Shown here in pieces: positions 53,886 to 63,258 of a stretch of DNA of 64,000 nucleotides (its first letter is position 1; the number at the start of each line of letters is the position of its first letter). The notes beneath the pieces are model-generated. The model was not told the DNA's origin and did not search any database. It was given only the letters and a program-made list of their open reading frames with translations. Location of the stretch: contig DASYEE010000012.1 in assembly GCA_036499165.1 (NCBI GenBank), positions 1 through 64,000 of the forward strand, given 5' to 3'. The DNA comes from Galbitalea sp036499165. GTDB lineage: Bacteria; Actinomycetota; Actinomycetes; Actinomycetales; Microbacteriaceae. The position numbers and the translations under genes were made by a program.

Positions 53886-54511
53886 TGGCCTACGTGCTCG
53901 AGCGCGCAGGCCGCGCGTACCAGGCGCTCGGCAACGCGGACATCCCGACGTTGCCGCCCGAGTACGGCAAGCCGCAGCCACCGATCTACCCACTGATCCA
54001 GGGGAGCCACGGCGGCTATCTCGAGGCGCGCAACTCGCCCGCCGATGGCTCGTGCGGCGTCGGCTCGTACCCGTGCAAGCACCCGGGCCTCGACGTGTTC
54101 GGGATGGCGGGCACGCCCGTCGTCGCGCCCGAGAACTCCACGGTGATCGCCGCCGCCGATGGCTCAAGCTCGCCGTTCGGCGGCTACGGGCCGTGGATCA
54201 TCCTGCTCGAGGGCGTCAGCGGAAAGACGCATCTGCTCGGGCACCTCGATCCGGCCAACCAGGACATGGCGCCGGTCGGTCAGTCGTTCCAAGGCGGCGA
54301 TCAGGTCGGCACCACCTCGGGCGCAAACCACACCCACTGGGAGGTCCGCGACGTGCCGATCCCCGACTACGCGCACGGCCAGACCGGTTTCGACATCATC
54401 ATGGACCCGGTCGACTGGCTCGCGGAAGCGACCGTCACCAGCGGCTCGATCGGTTCGATCATCCTTCTCGGCGGCGCCGCGGCGCTGCTGTGGTTTCTCT
54501 GGAGGCGCTGA
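53885..54511 (+). CDS. tail-anchored M23-type peptidase
   Basis: 208 residues from the ATG overlapping the upstream stop. PCKHPGLDVFGMAGTPVVAP gives the H-x3-D zinc ligands, HLDPAN and HTHWEVRD the H-x-H motif of LytM/M23 endopeptidases, which cut peptide bridges in peptidoglycan. It ends in a membrane helix (GSIILLGGAAALLWFLW) and RR. A leader like that of other set members (YQALGNADI) is present. It probably opens the cell wall from the particle membrane during entry. Confidence 0.8.
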   Translation: MAYVLERAGRAYQALGNADIPTLPPEYGKPQPPIYPLIQGSHGGYLEARNSPADGSCGVGSYPCKHPGLDVFGMAGTPVVAPENSTVIAAADGSSSPFGGYGPWIILLEGVSGKTHLLGHLDPANQDMAPVGQSFQGGDQVGTTSGANHTHWEVRDVPIPDYAHGQTGFDIIMDPVDWLAEATVTSGSIGSIILLGGAAALLWFLWRR

Positions 54512-54514
54512 CCC

Positions 54515-55381
54515 ATGGCCAATCAATTCGTCAACCTCCCCACTCCGTCGGCGAACGGCGCCGGTACGCCCGTCGACGTGAGCTCGTTCGGATCGTTCAA
54601 GACCCTCGTGGTCTCGGGCGATCTGGCCGCGATCATCGCCGTCGAGGCGAACCTCGATCCGCTGCAGGCGGGCACATGGGTCGCCGTCGCGTCGTTCCCC
54701 AATCCCGGCCAGGTGACCATCCAGGTCGCCGCGCACTGGCTGCGGACCCGCGTGTCCGCGTTCAACTCGCGAGCTGGCGGTACGCCCGAGGTCGATTGCG
54801 GCGGCTCCGATGACGGTACCGGCTTCGCGGCGATCCCCGTGCCGGCCGCCGATGGCGTCGGCGCGGCCGTCGACACCTCGAGCCTGGGGCTATTCAAGAG
54901 CGTGCAGGTCGGCAGCGCGTTCCGCGGCACCGTGCTGATCGAGGAGTCCGAGGACGGCACGACCGCCTGGGGCACCGTGATGTCGTTCAACCAGCCCGGT
55001 CTCCAGAGCTCGGAGTTCACCGCGCACTGGATGCGAGCCCGGCGCGTCGGCACGCCGACCGTCAACCCCGGCACGCCCATCGCCAACGTCGGCGCGACCA
55101 ATGATCAGGGCGGTGGCGGTGGCGGTGGCGGCAACTCGCAGCGGTTCCTCTACCACGCGACCGGCGCGGAAGGCTCGGACTTCAGCGTCAACCTCCCCGT
55201 CGCTCGAGCGAATGACTCGTATCTCGTCAGCGGCACGTGCCAGGGCGTCAACATGATCGTCGACTTCGATTTTCCCGACATCCTCGCCGGAGATCGGACG
55301 ACGCTGCTGTTCCGGTGCATCACCACCGGGGCACTCACTGCTGGCGATACCATCTACTTCGAGGCGGTCGATCCGACGTGA
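54515..55381 (+). CDS. spike-base protein with C-terminal EGSDF domain
   Basis: 288 residues, all beta. Two ~90-residue repeats (GTPVDVSSFGSFKTLVVSGD and GAAVDTSSLGLFKSVQVGSA), a glycine hinge, then a C-terminal domain (TGAEGSDFSVNLP; PDILAGDRTTLLFR) that is clearly homologous to the C-terminal part of the next protein. Probably the base or adaptor of the receptor-binding spikes that follow. Confidence 0.6.
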   Translation: MANQFVNLPTPSANGAGTPVDVSSFGSFKTLVVSGDLAAIIAVEANLDPLQAGTWVAVASFPNPGQVTIQVAAHWLRTRVSAFNSRAGGTPEVDCGGSDDGTGFAAIPVPAADGVGAAVDTSSLGLFKSVQVGSAFRGTVLIEESEDGTTAWGTVMSFNQPGLQSSEFTAHWMRARRVGTPTVNPGTPIANVGATNDQGGGGGGGGNSQRFLYHATGAEGSDFSVNLPVARANDSYLVSGTCQGVNMIVDFDFPDILAGDRTTLLFRCITTGALTAGDTIYFEAVDPT

Positions 55382-55438
55382 TCGCGCTGGCTCACAGGGT
55401 GGCGTAGGGGTTCACACCCAAGGGTACAGGGAGATCAC

Positions 55439-55894
55439 ATGTCCAAAACATTCGCATCCGCCGTCGTCGCCTATCCCAACGGTACGGTCACGCCCACCAT
55501 CGCGTCCATCAACTCGGACCCGACGGCGGGTGGCGGCTATGCAGCTCCGCTCGGTTCGCTTCTGATGCGCACCGACACCCCGGGCATCTACTTCAAGACC
55601 GGTGGTGCGAACACCGCGTGGACGAAGCTCATCGCGGAGAACACCAACCTCCGCGCCACGGACTACGTCGCGACGGGCGGCGAGGGCTCGGACTTCAATG
55701 TCAACATCACCGGAGCAGCGCTACCGAACGACACGTACGAGATCTACTGGTCGCCCAAGGGCGTCACGCTGATCCCGGTCCTCGATCTGCCCGACACGCT
55801 CGCGGGAGATCGCACCACGACCACGTTCCGGGTCATCACCAGCGCGAACCTGACCGCCGGCGACATCCTCTCGTTTCTGATCTTCCAAGCATGA
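55439..55894 (+). CDS. spike adaptor with EGSDF domain
   Basis: 151 residues. N-terminal ~70 residues (SDPTAGGGYAAPLGSLLMRT and GGANTAWTKLI) match the anchor region of the spike at 55903 (ADPSAGGGLAAQLASFYLRQ, AAATAWTKL). Residues ~80-150 (TGGEGSDFNVNIT; PDTLAGDRTTTTFRVIT) match the end of 54515. It thus combines one module of each neighbour, pointing to module shuffling. Confidence 0.65.
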   Translation: MSKTFASAVVAYPNGTVTPTIASINSDPTAGGGYAAPLGSLLMRTDTPGIYFKTGGANTAWTKLIAENTNLRATDYVATGGEGSDFNVNITGAALPNDTYEIYWSPKGVTLIPVLDLPDTLAGDRTTTTFRVITSANLTAGDILSFLIFQA

Positions 55895-55902
55895 GGTAGC
55901 CC

Positions 55903-58059
55903 GTGAGCAAGATCCTTTCCGCCGACCAAATCCGCCTCAAGATCGTCGACCTCCTCTCGGGGACGGCCGATCCGAGCGCGGGCGGCGGTCTCGCGGCGCA
56001 ACTCGCATCGTTCTACCTCCGCCAGAACGGCGGAGCCATCGGCGAGGCGTGGCTCAAGACCGGTGCTGCCGCCACCGCGTGGACCAAGCTCGCGAACAGC
56101 TTCGCCTGGTACAACGTCCGCGACTACGGCGCGGTCGGCGACGGCATCACCGATGATCGGGTCGCCATCCAGGCCGCTATCGACGCGTGCCAGGCGTCCA
56201 CGAACAAGGGCCAGGTCTACTTTCCGCGCGGTACGTATCTGTGCTCGCAGAACGGCGTGCTGGGCTACTCCTTCATCTTGAACGGCGCGACGAACATGCA
56301 ACTCGTCGGCGCCGGGCTTGGGACCGTGATCAAGATGTCCGGCAACGCGGGCGCCGCCGCCTGGGACCTGTTCCAGCTTCGCGGCTCGTGCTCGGCGATC
56401 CGCTTCATGGATATGGTCCTCGACGGATCCGGCGTCACCAACCCCGCGACCTCGGACAACCTCATCCATGCGTCGACGGTGCTCGGTGCCGGCAACATGC
56501 TCGATATCTCCGTCATCCGGTGCAAGTTCACCGGCATGGTCGCGGGGTCGGGCGACGGGGTCCGCTTTCGTGGTGCCGCCGCGAACCTCATCCAGCGCGT
56601 CTGGGTGGCCGAGTGCCTGTTTGATGGCGTCGGCGAGTACGGCATCCACATCAAGGAGGGTGTGTCGTATGCGTTCGTCACCGAGAACTACCTGACGAAC
56701 TGCCTGCGCGAGATTGTCGTCGACTCCACCACGGATGTCGCGATCTCGAGCCTCGTCGTCAGCAACAACGAGCTCATCCACACGGGCGCGGACAAACTCG
56801 CGATGCAAGTGGTCGGTCCCACGACCACGCTCGTCTCCATCGCGACGTTCTCCAACAACATCATCTTCGGCGGCTTCGTCGAGATGTCGCAGACCATCCA
56901 AGCCACCGTTGTGGGCAACGTCCAGACGTCGGGCGCGTTTGCCAGCGGCAATGCGGCGTGGCGCATGTTCGGGCTCGTGACCGATCTCGCCTTCTCGGGC
57001 AACACGATCGACCGTTCGGGCGGATCCTCGGCGGGGGTCTGTATCAGCCTTGAGACTTCCGGTGGCCAGACGCCGACCCGGCTTCGTATCGGCAACAACA
57101 TGCTGATCAACGAGGTTGCCTCCGCGGGCTTCATTCTCGCCGCCGACATCAAGGTGGTGTCGATCGGAAACAATCTCTGTCGCAACACGAACACCGCGGG
57201 CGCGACCACGGTCTACGGCATCGAGATCGACGCGACCACGGCGGTCGTCGACGACACGCTGATCGCAGGCAACCAGATCACGGCAGCCGCCGGGACGTTC
57301 GCGGCGGGCGTGCTGCTGAAGATCAACGGCTCGACCATCAACAATGTCGCCGTCAACGGCAACTTCGGCGACCAGATGGCATACGGCCTCGAGAAGAACG
57401 GAGCCGAGGCGTCCTTTACCGGCAAGTTGATGTATGCCGCGAACAACTTCGACTCGAGCACGGGCGATATCAATCTGACGGGTACCGCGACGGTCTATCC
57501 GATCATCGGATGGAACGGTGGCACGTTCGGCTCGCAACTCTTGACCGGCATCGGAACGCCCGAGGCCGCGATTACCGCGCGCATCGGCTCGATGTACCTG
57601 AACCGTTCGGGCGGCGACTCGACGACCGTCTACTACAAGGAGAGCGGCACCGGCAACACCGGGTGGATCGGCATCGGCGGCGACATCCTCACGTTCGGTG
57701 TTGCCACCACGACGACCGTCGCCACTGCCGTCTATATGGCGCCCGGGTACATCACGCTACCGACCGCCACTGAGATCCAGATGGCGGTCACTCGACCGGG
57801 TACGGTGCGCAACCTCTTCCTGCGCATCCAAGGCACCGGGACCACGGCAGGTGCGGTCACCTGGACGGTACGCAAGAACGGCGTCGATACCACGCTGACC
57901 GTCTCCGCCGACAACGCGGCGGCGGCACCCACCAACGTCAGCGACGTCACGCATTCCTTCACGGTCGTGGCCGGAGACCTGCTGTCGATCTCAGTGGTCA
58001 AGGCGGGCGTCGTGGCGGCCGGACAGACCAATGCGATTGCGACGATGGAGCTCATCTAA
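55903..58059 (+). CDS. pectate-lyase-fold spike 1
   Basis: 718 residues from GTG. After the anchor (~1-65), VRDYGAVGDGITDDRVAIQA at ~70 is the signature of Pectate_lyase_3 right-handed beta-helix spikes. The parallel helix runs to ~560, followed by a C-terminal beta domain (TWTVRKNGVDTTLTVSADNA) shared in pattern with the next spike. Such trimers bind and often degrade surface polysaccharide. Its stop overlaps the next start (TAATG). Confidence 0.8.
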   Translation: MSKILSADQIRLKIVDLLSGTADPSAGGGLAAQLASFYLRQNGGAIGEAWLKTGAAATAWTKLANSFAWYNVRDYGAVGDGITDDRVAIQAAIDACQASTNKGQVYFPRGTYLCSQNGVLGYSFILNGATNMQLVGAGLGTVIKMSGNAGAAAWDLFQLRGSCSAIRFMDMVLDGSGVTNPATSDNLIHASTVLGAGNMLDISVIRCKFTGMVAGSGDGVRFRGAAANLIQRVWVAECLFDGVGEYGIHIKEGVSYAFVTENYLTNCLREIVVDSTTDVAISSLVVSNNELIHTGADKLAMQVVGPTTTLVSIATFSNNIIFGGFVEMSQTIQATVVGNVQTSGAFASGNAAWRMFGLVTDLAFSGNTIDRSGGSSAGVCISLETSGGQTPTRLRIGNNMLINEVASAGFILAADIKVVSIGNNLCRNTNTAGATTVYGIEIDATTAVVDDTLIAGNQITAAAGTFAAGVLLKINGSTINNVAVNGNFGDQMAYGLEKNGAEASFTGKLMYAANNFDSSTGDINLTGTATVYPIIGWNGGTFGSQLLTGIGTPEAAITARIGSMYLNRSGGDSTTVYYKESGTGNTGWIGIGGDILTFGVATTTTVATAVYMAPGYITLPTATEIQMAVTRPGTVRNLFLRIQGTGTTAGAVTWTVRKNGVDTTLTVSADNAAAAPTNVSDVTHSFTVVAGDLLSISVVKAGVVAAGQTNAIATMELI

Positions 58060-60287
58060 TGGCCAAGGAGTTATCCGCGGACCGAGCCCATACACTCCTC
58101 GCTGACTGGATCGGCAGCGCGACGGCGCCCGACGTCACCGAGCCGGTTCCGTCGGCACCGCTCGCGTCGTGGCTCTTGCGCGCGAGCGGCAGCCAGCACG
58201 AGATCTACCTGAAGACCTCGCCACACGACATCGCGGGCTGGTCGCGCCAGAACTACGACCTCCGGATCTTCAACATCGTCGATTTCGGCGCGGTCGGTGA
58301 TGGTGTCACGGATAACCGGGCGGCGATCAATGCGGCTATCGCGGCGGCGCAGGCGGCCGGCGGCGGGACCATCTACGTGCCGCCCGGGCAGTTCGCGGTG
58401 CTCAAGCCGAACGCTGGCACCCAGGATCTCCTGTCCGTGTCGAACGTCCAGAACCTGACGTTTCTGGGCGACGGCAAGGCCAGCCAGATTCGGATCTCGG
58501 GCGACCAGCACGCGACGTCGACCGTGTTGTTCCGGCTCCACAACTTCACCAAGGGCATTCGCTTCATCAGCCTGTTCATGGACTCGGCGCTCGCCACCAA
58601 CGTCGAGGCGACGAACCAGAACCACCTGATCCAGCCCCAAGGCGCCATTGCGGATCCGGCGGGCTCGGGGACGCAGGATTGCGATGTCATCGGCTGCTAT
58701 TTCGGCCAGGCGCACGGCGATCAGATTCGGCTCGCCGGTGACACGGGCGTTCCGACGAACGATACGCGCGTGTTCTACAATTCGTGCGACGGCCACGATC
58801 CGGGCACCGGACTGCGCGGCAGCCGGTCGATCGTGAGTTTCCAGCGCGGCGTCACACGCGTGATGATCGCCTACAACTTCATGACCGGTGTCCTGAACGG
58901 TCAGTTGATCGACTTCGAGCCATCGGGTACCGCGCAAATCACCGACATCGACATCATCGGCAACCAACTCGACCACAACTCCCAGGGCTCGCCGGCGTTC
59001 ACGCTGGGCGGGACGTCGGGTGCGGCAGCCACTCGACTCATCGCGGGCTACAACACCATCGCGCACGGCGGCGACATCGTCGGACAACTCGTCGACCGCC
59101 ACATCCTGATCGGCAACGTCCTCGTCCTCGATTCGCCAACCACGGCCGCCGGGGCGATCTCGCTCCAGGACTCGATCACCAATCTCGCCCTGATCGCGAA
59201 CTCCTTCAACGTCACGGATGCCACTCTTGCTCGGATCCCAGTCGCGTTGATCGCCACCACGACCGATCCGCTTCAGATGACCGTTATGGACAACGTGGTC
59301 CGCGGGGCGAGTTGTGGTGCGGTCGGCAATGGTGCCGGGTTCTTCGATTCGCAAGGCGGCAGCCAGGTGGTGTTGTCCGGGAACGTCTGGTCAGGGCTGA
59401 TCTCGGTCAATCCGACGGTCGCGTTGAAATACCGGAGCGGCGCTCTTGGGGCGACCAGTCACATCGCGTACTCGGGCGAGCTCGTGGTCCCCGACGTCGG
59501 CTCTGCCGCGAACACGGTGTCTGGCATCCAAGTCGGGGCTTCGAATGCCGATAATCTAACCGATGCGTCCGTTCGGTCGTGCTACGTGCGAAACCCGGGG
59601 ACCGCCACGGTCGTCGAGTGGGTCTCGAGCGGCGGAGCGGTCTTCGCGGGATGGCGGTACTGCGCGGACAATCTTCTCATCGGCGGCTCGACTGCGACGA
59701 TGGCGCCGCCTACTACGAATGTCGGCGTCACCGGCTCGGGCAATGCCGAACCGGGGACGCAGATTGCGATCACGGCCACCACGCCGGTCGCCAACGTGTC
59801 GGCACCCGCTGGGTCAATGGTCACCGACCAGGGCGGCGGCGTCGCTACTACGCTCTTCGTCAAGGAGACCGGTGCTGGTGTCTCGGGTGGCACGGGTGGT
59901 TGGATCGGCGTGGGGCCGCACGAGATTCAGTTCGGCGTGATTGATACCGGAGCTGCGCTCACGGCGCTATTCCTGGCCCCCGGTTCAGATCTGGCGGTCG
60001 CGAGCGCAACGACGATCGAGCCGCGCATGCCAAGACCCGCCGCGATCCGCAACTGGCGCGTGCACCAGGTCGTCGGCACTGGCGCCGGCAACATCACTTA
60101 CACCGTCCGGAAAAATAACGTGGCGCAGTCTGGCAGCATCGTGATCGCATTTACCACTGCGGTCGGCGGTCCCACCGGCGGCACTACGGTGGTTGCAGGT
60201 GACGCGCTCTCCGTCGTTCTCACGAAGTCCCAGGCACCCGCCACCAACCCCAAAAATGTCGTCTTCACCATCGAGGTCGCAGGCTGA
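58059..60287 (+). CDS. pectate-lyase-fold spike 2
   Basis: 742 residues. N-terminal anchor related to spike 1 (MAKELSADRAHTLLADWIGS), IVDFGAVGDGVTDNRAAINA as the beta-helix signature, a long parallel helix, and a C-terminal domain (ITYTVRKNNVAQSGSIVIAF; VVAGDALSVVL) homologous to that of spike 1. The central parts differ, as expected for spikes against two surface glycans. Confidence 0.8.
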   Translation: MAKELSADRAHTLLADWIGSATAPDVTEPVPSAPLASWLLRASGSQHEIYLKTSPHDIAGWSRQNYDLRIFNIVDFGAVGDGVTDNRAAINAAIAAAQAAGGGTIYVPPGQFAVLKPNAGTQDLLSVSNVQNLTFLGDGKASQIRISGDQHATSTVLFRLHNFTKGIRFISLFMDSALATNVEATNQNHLIQPQGAIADPAGSGTQDCDVIGCYFGQAHGDQIRLAGDTGVPTNDTRVFYNSCDGHDPGTGLRGSRSIVSFQRGVTRVMIAYNFMTGVLNGQLIDFEPSGTAQITDIDIIGNQLDHNSQGSPAFTLGGTSGAAATRLIAGYNTIAHGGDIVGQLVDRHILIGNVLVLDSPTTAAGAISLQDSITNLALIANSFNVTDATLARIPVALIATTTDPLQMTVMDNVVRGASCGAVGNGAGFFDSQGGSQVVLSGNVWSGLISVNPTVALKYRSGALGATSHIAYSGELVVPDVGSAANTVSGIQVGASNADNLTDASVRSCYVRNPGTATVVEWVSSGGAVFAGWRYCADNLLIGGSTATMAPPTTNVGVTGSGNAEPGTQIAITATTPVANVSAPAGSMVTDQGGGVATTLFVKETGAGVSGGTGGWIGVGPHEIQFGVIDTGAALTALFLAPGSDLAVASATTIEPRMPRPAAIRNWRVHQVVGTGAGNITYTVRKNNVAQSGSIVIAFTTAVGGPTGGTTVVAGDALSVVLTKSQAPATNPKNVVFTIEVAG

Positions 60288-60532
60288 TGCCGAATCCCGG
60301 AGACAGAGTCCTCTTCCATTTTGTCGACTCCGACGGCGAGCCACATCGCACTCGAGATGCTTACGTGGTCTCGGTGCAGCCGGACGGTGGGCTCGTGATC
60401 GCCGTGCGCTTCCTCCCTGAGGACTTCATCCGCAGCGGTCACGACGTCCTGCAAGGGCACGACATTCCCGTCCCCCACGCCACCCAAGATCCGCCCGAGA
60501 GCGGATCGTGGACGGAGCCGCCCGCTTCATAA
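60287..60532 (+). CDS. small hypothetical protein
   Basis: 81 residues whose start overlaps the spike 2 stop. Beta-rich front (DRVLFHFVDSDGEPHRTRDA; VVSVQPDGGLVIAVRFLPED) and a proline tail. It looks like a small SH3-type barrel. It could be a chaperone or cap of the spikes; not recognised. Confidence 0.55.
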   Translation: MPNPGDRVLFHFVDSDGEPHRTRDAYVVSVQPDGGLVIAVRFLPEDFIRSGHDVLQGHDIPVPHATQDPPESGSWTEPPAS

Positions 60533-60541
60533 CCGGGTCTC

Positions 60542-62605
60542 ATGTCCAAGCCACTGACTGCCGATGTTGCGGACCTCGCGCTCGCCAACATCACGGCGCT
60601 GTCGCTCTTGGGCACCACCACATCTGCCGATCTGGGCGGCACCACCCAGAACGATTTCGCTCCGGCCAACCTCGCCTCCATCGTCGTCGTCAACCTCACG
60701 GCGAGCTCGGCGGCATCGATCACGGGCCTCGCCGCCCAGCCCGTCGGGCGGATGGTGGTCCTCTACGCGCTCGCCGCCAACGTCGGCAACGTTACCCTGA
60801 CCAACGAGGATGTGGGCTCGGCGGCGGCGAACCGCTTCGACCTTCCCGGCGCGGCCATCGCTGTCCTGACGCCGGGCTCCGCGTGCTGGCTCCGGTATGA
60901 CACCACGACATCGCGCTGGAAGATGCTCGCGAGCACGAGCTCGACCACGCTGCCGAGCCTCATCGTCACGGGGGCGGTTACGTTCTCTGGAGCGATCACG
61001 CCGGCGAGCTTGCCGGCAGGGCTGGCGAACAACTACAACCCGGCGGGACTCGCCAACGCCGCGACGATCCGCCAAGCGGTCAATGTGGGCGTCGTCGCCA
61101 TCCTGTCGGGGCTGACCGCCCAAGGCGCCGGCCGCCGCATCACGATCCAGAACCTCGGAACTGGGATCCTGACGATCACCAGCGAGGACACCAACTCCAC
61201 GGCCGCGAACCGGTTCTCGATGCCCGGTGGCGGCACATGGGAGCTCCTGACCGACGGCGCGATCACGTTCCTCTACGATGGCACCACAGCGCGGTGGATC
61301 GCCGAGAACATGACGCAGGCCGTCCCGTTCGTGCAGATCAACACCGTGACCAGCCCGGCGGCGATCACAGGCTCGGTGAACGACTACAACCCGGTCGGGT
61401 TGGCGGTGGCAGGCGTGCTGCGTCAGGCGTTGAGTGGATCGGCGACCCTGACCGGTCTCGTGGCGCAGGTCGATGGCCGGATGCTCGTGCTCGAGAACAT
61501 CGATACGTCGCTCAACATCACGCTGACCAACGAAGACACCGGGTCAGCGGCGGCGAATCGCTTCATATTGCCGGGCGCGGTGTCGCTGCTCATCGGCCCG
61601 GGTTCCGTCGTCATCCTGATCTATGACGGTGCGAGCGCTCGATGGCGAGGCATCGGTCAAGTCGGCGCGACGACGGCATCAGCATCGGCCGCAGGCATCT
61701 TCGGCACGGGTGGAGACGGAGATCTTGTCTTCGACGGCATCGCTACCGTCGCTGGCATGGTGCCGGTCGCGAACGTCTACACGATGACGCGCGATCTGCG
61801 TCCGCACAACATGACGATCAATGTGGGCATCACCGTCAAGACGGCGGGATGGCGCGTCTTCGGATCTGGCAATGCCGCCGGGCCGGGTCTCCTGCAATGT
61901 AGTGGTGGCAACGGCGGCAATGGTGGCGCGGCGAATGTGGGAGGCGTGGCCGGAACCTCACCGGTCCCGGGAAGCGTCTACATGCGGACGCTGCAGCCAG
62001 GCGGTGCCGGCGGCACGACGGGCGCTGGAGGAGGTGTCGGCACACTCAATCCCGGAAATTTGTACGAAGGATTCACGGGAACCGGCGGCAATTCGTCGGG
62101 CGGCAATGCAACCGGTGTTGGCGCGGGCGGCGGCGGCGGTTCGGGGACTGCTATTGGGGGTAATGGTGGAAGCGCGACACCGTACACAGCACTCGGCACG
62201 AGTCTTTTCGCGCCTCAGTGCTTCTCGTTTTTTGTCCCGAATTCAGCGGCTGTTCAAATCTGGGCTGGCGGCAATGCAGGCGGCGGCGGCTGTGGTGGCG
62301 GTGCCGGTTCCGGCGGCGGCGGCGGCGGCGGCGGTCCGGGTGGTTGCGTGGCGCTCATTTTTCGGACGATCAGTAGCTCGCTGCAGATTCAAGCCAACGG
62401 CGGCAACGGCGGCAATGCGGGTGGCGGCGTCAATCCCGGCGGCGGCGGCGGCGGCGGCGGCGGGCTCGTCGTGATCGTGACCACCACGCCGACGAATCTC
62501 CTGCCAACCCCGCAGGTCAATGCCGGTACCGGCGGCACCGGGAGCGGAGCCGGGCTACATGGTGGCAACGGCACCAACGGACTCGTGTATATTTTCAACT
62601 CCTGA
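60542..62605 (+). CDS. fibre with triple repeat and polyglycine adhesin domain
   Basis: 687 residues. Three ~95-residue repeats at ~40-135, ~160-255 and ~275-370, each with YNP.G/FAPA start, LTNED.GSAAANRF..PG and a DGTTARW-type end. The last ~230 residues are glycine-rich runs (GGNGGNGGAANVGG; GAGGGGGSGTAIGGNGGS; GGGCGGGAGSGGGGG) of the kind that form polyglycine II bundles in the receptor-binding adhesin (gp38) of S16-like phages. Probably a second receptor-binding protein. Confidence 0.7.
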   Translation: MSKPLTADVADLALANITALSLLGTTTSADLGGTTQNDFAPANLASIVVVNLTASSAASITGLAAQPVGRMVVLYALAANVGNVTLTNEDVGSAAANRFDLPGAAIAVLTPGSACWLRYDTTTSRWKMLASTSSTTLPSLIVTGAVTFSGAITPASLPAGLANNYNPAGLANAATIRQAVNVGVVAILSGLTAQGAGRRITIQNLGTGILTITSEDTNSTAANRFSMPGGGTWELLTDGAITFLYDGTTARWIAENMTQAVPFVQINTVTSPAAITGSVNDYNPVGLAVAGVLRQALSGSATLTGLVAQVDGRMLVLENIDTSLNITLTNEDTGSAAANRFILPGAVSLLIGPGSVVILIYDGASARWRGIGQVGATTASASAAGIFGTGGDGDLVFDGIATVAGMVPVANVYTMTRDLRPHNMTINVGITVKTAGWRVFGSGNAAGPGLLQCSGGNGGNGGAANVGGVAGTSPVPGSVYMRTLQPGGAGGTTGAGGGVGTLNPGNLYEGFTGTGGNSSGGNATGVGAGGGGGSGTAIGGNGGSATPYTALGTSLFAPQCFSFFVPNSAAVQIWAGGNAGGGGCGGGAGSGGGGGGGGPGGCVALIFRTISSSLQIQANGGNGGNAGGGVNPGGGGGGGGGLVVIVTTTPTNLLPTPQVNAGTGGTGSGAGLHGGNGTNGLVYIFNS

Positions 62606-62636
62606 CACGATAACGAAGCGGGATAGAATCACGCTC

Positions 62637-62924
62637 ATGAGTAAGCTCTATCAAATTCAGGAGACTAGCGGACCGATGCGAACTGGTTGGGCACAGCAAC
62701 TCGAACAAGGAGACATCGCGACCTTGTTCATCATGAATATCCTATCGCCAATGATGGCGCAGATCGCTGCGACAGGCGTCTTGAATTCCGGTGGGTACAC
62801 GACGCCGTTTTTCACTGACATCTCAGGATTGTTTCCCGGTGGCCCGCCGCCGTGGTTCGTGATCCTTAGCGACGGTACATACGGGGTCGTGGCTAACCTC
62901 GGTAACTACGTTACTCTCAACTGA
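62637..62924 (+). CDS. small hypothetical protein
   Basis: 95 residues from MSKLYQIQETSGPMRTGWAQ, the first gene after the fibre. AT-rich GATAGAAT lies 15 bp upstream. Helical front (QGDIATLFIMNILSPMMAQI) and a beta end (WFVILSDGTYGVVANLGNYV). Codon use is less GC-biased than its neighbours. Possibly a fibre chaperone. Confidence 0.6.
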   Translation: MSKLYQIQETSGPMRTGWAQQLEQGDIATLFIMNILSPMMAQIAATGVLNSGGYTTPFFTDISGLFPGGPPPWFVILSDGTYGVVANLGNYVTLN

Positions 62925-62931
62925 CGCTTCG

Positions 62932-63033
62932 ATGCCCGCGCTATTCGCTCTCATGTTCTTCGTCAGTATCGCCGCAGTTCTGATCGTCGAAGACGAGGGC
63001 GAAGATGACAACGAGCTCGTTCGAGGAGGGTGA
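62932..63033 (+). CDS. membrane microprotein
   Basis: 33 residues: MPALFALMFFVSIAAVLIVE then a strongly acidic tail ending VRGG. One membrane helix in a frame that ends 2 bp before the next start and supplies its Shine-Dalgarno sequence (GAGGAGG). Could be a holin-like or anti-holin peptide. Confidence 0.5.
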   Translation: MPALFALMFFVSIAAVLIVEDEGEDDNELVRGG

Positions 63034-63035
63034 CC

Positions 63036-63248
63036 ATGGAGATCCGCACCGACAACCCCATCGCTCGAGGCGTCTCCAACCTGATGTATGTCGGTGATGC
63101 CGAGGTCCTGCCATCGGGTGGACGCATCGACATCGCCACTGCGCTGCTGGGCGCGTACATGGCGGGTGCCCACGGCGGCGGGTGGCGGCTATTCTGGTTC
63201 GGTTGGACCGCCTACTTTGGTGTGAAGGCTATCCGTCGGACATCGTAA
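63036..63248 (+). CDS. small hydrophobic protein
   Basis: 70 residues from MEIRTDNPIARGVSNLMYVG, with GGAGG 7-8 nt upstream. DIATALLGAYMAGAHGGGWR and LFWFGWTAYFGVKAI give one or two short membrane-like helices. Function unknown; may belong to the virion membrane or lysis. Confidence 0.55.
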   Translation: MEIRTDNPIARGVSNLMYVGDAEVLPSGGRIDIATALLGAYMAGAHGGGWRLFWFGWTAYFGVKAIRRTS

Positions 63249-63258
63249 GGAGATCGTG

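Noticed and set aside
55744..57537. 597-codon minus frame opposite spike 1
   Set aside because: Arginine/aspartate/valine-rich shadow; spike 1 has the pectate-lyase signature in the right place.
58071..59354. 427-codon minus frame opposite spike 2
   Set aside because: Same reasons as for spike 1; no start context and shadow composition.
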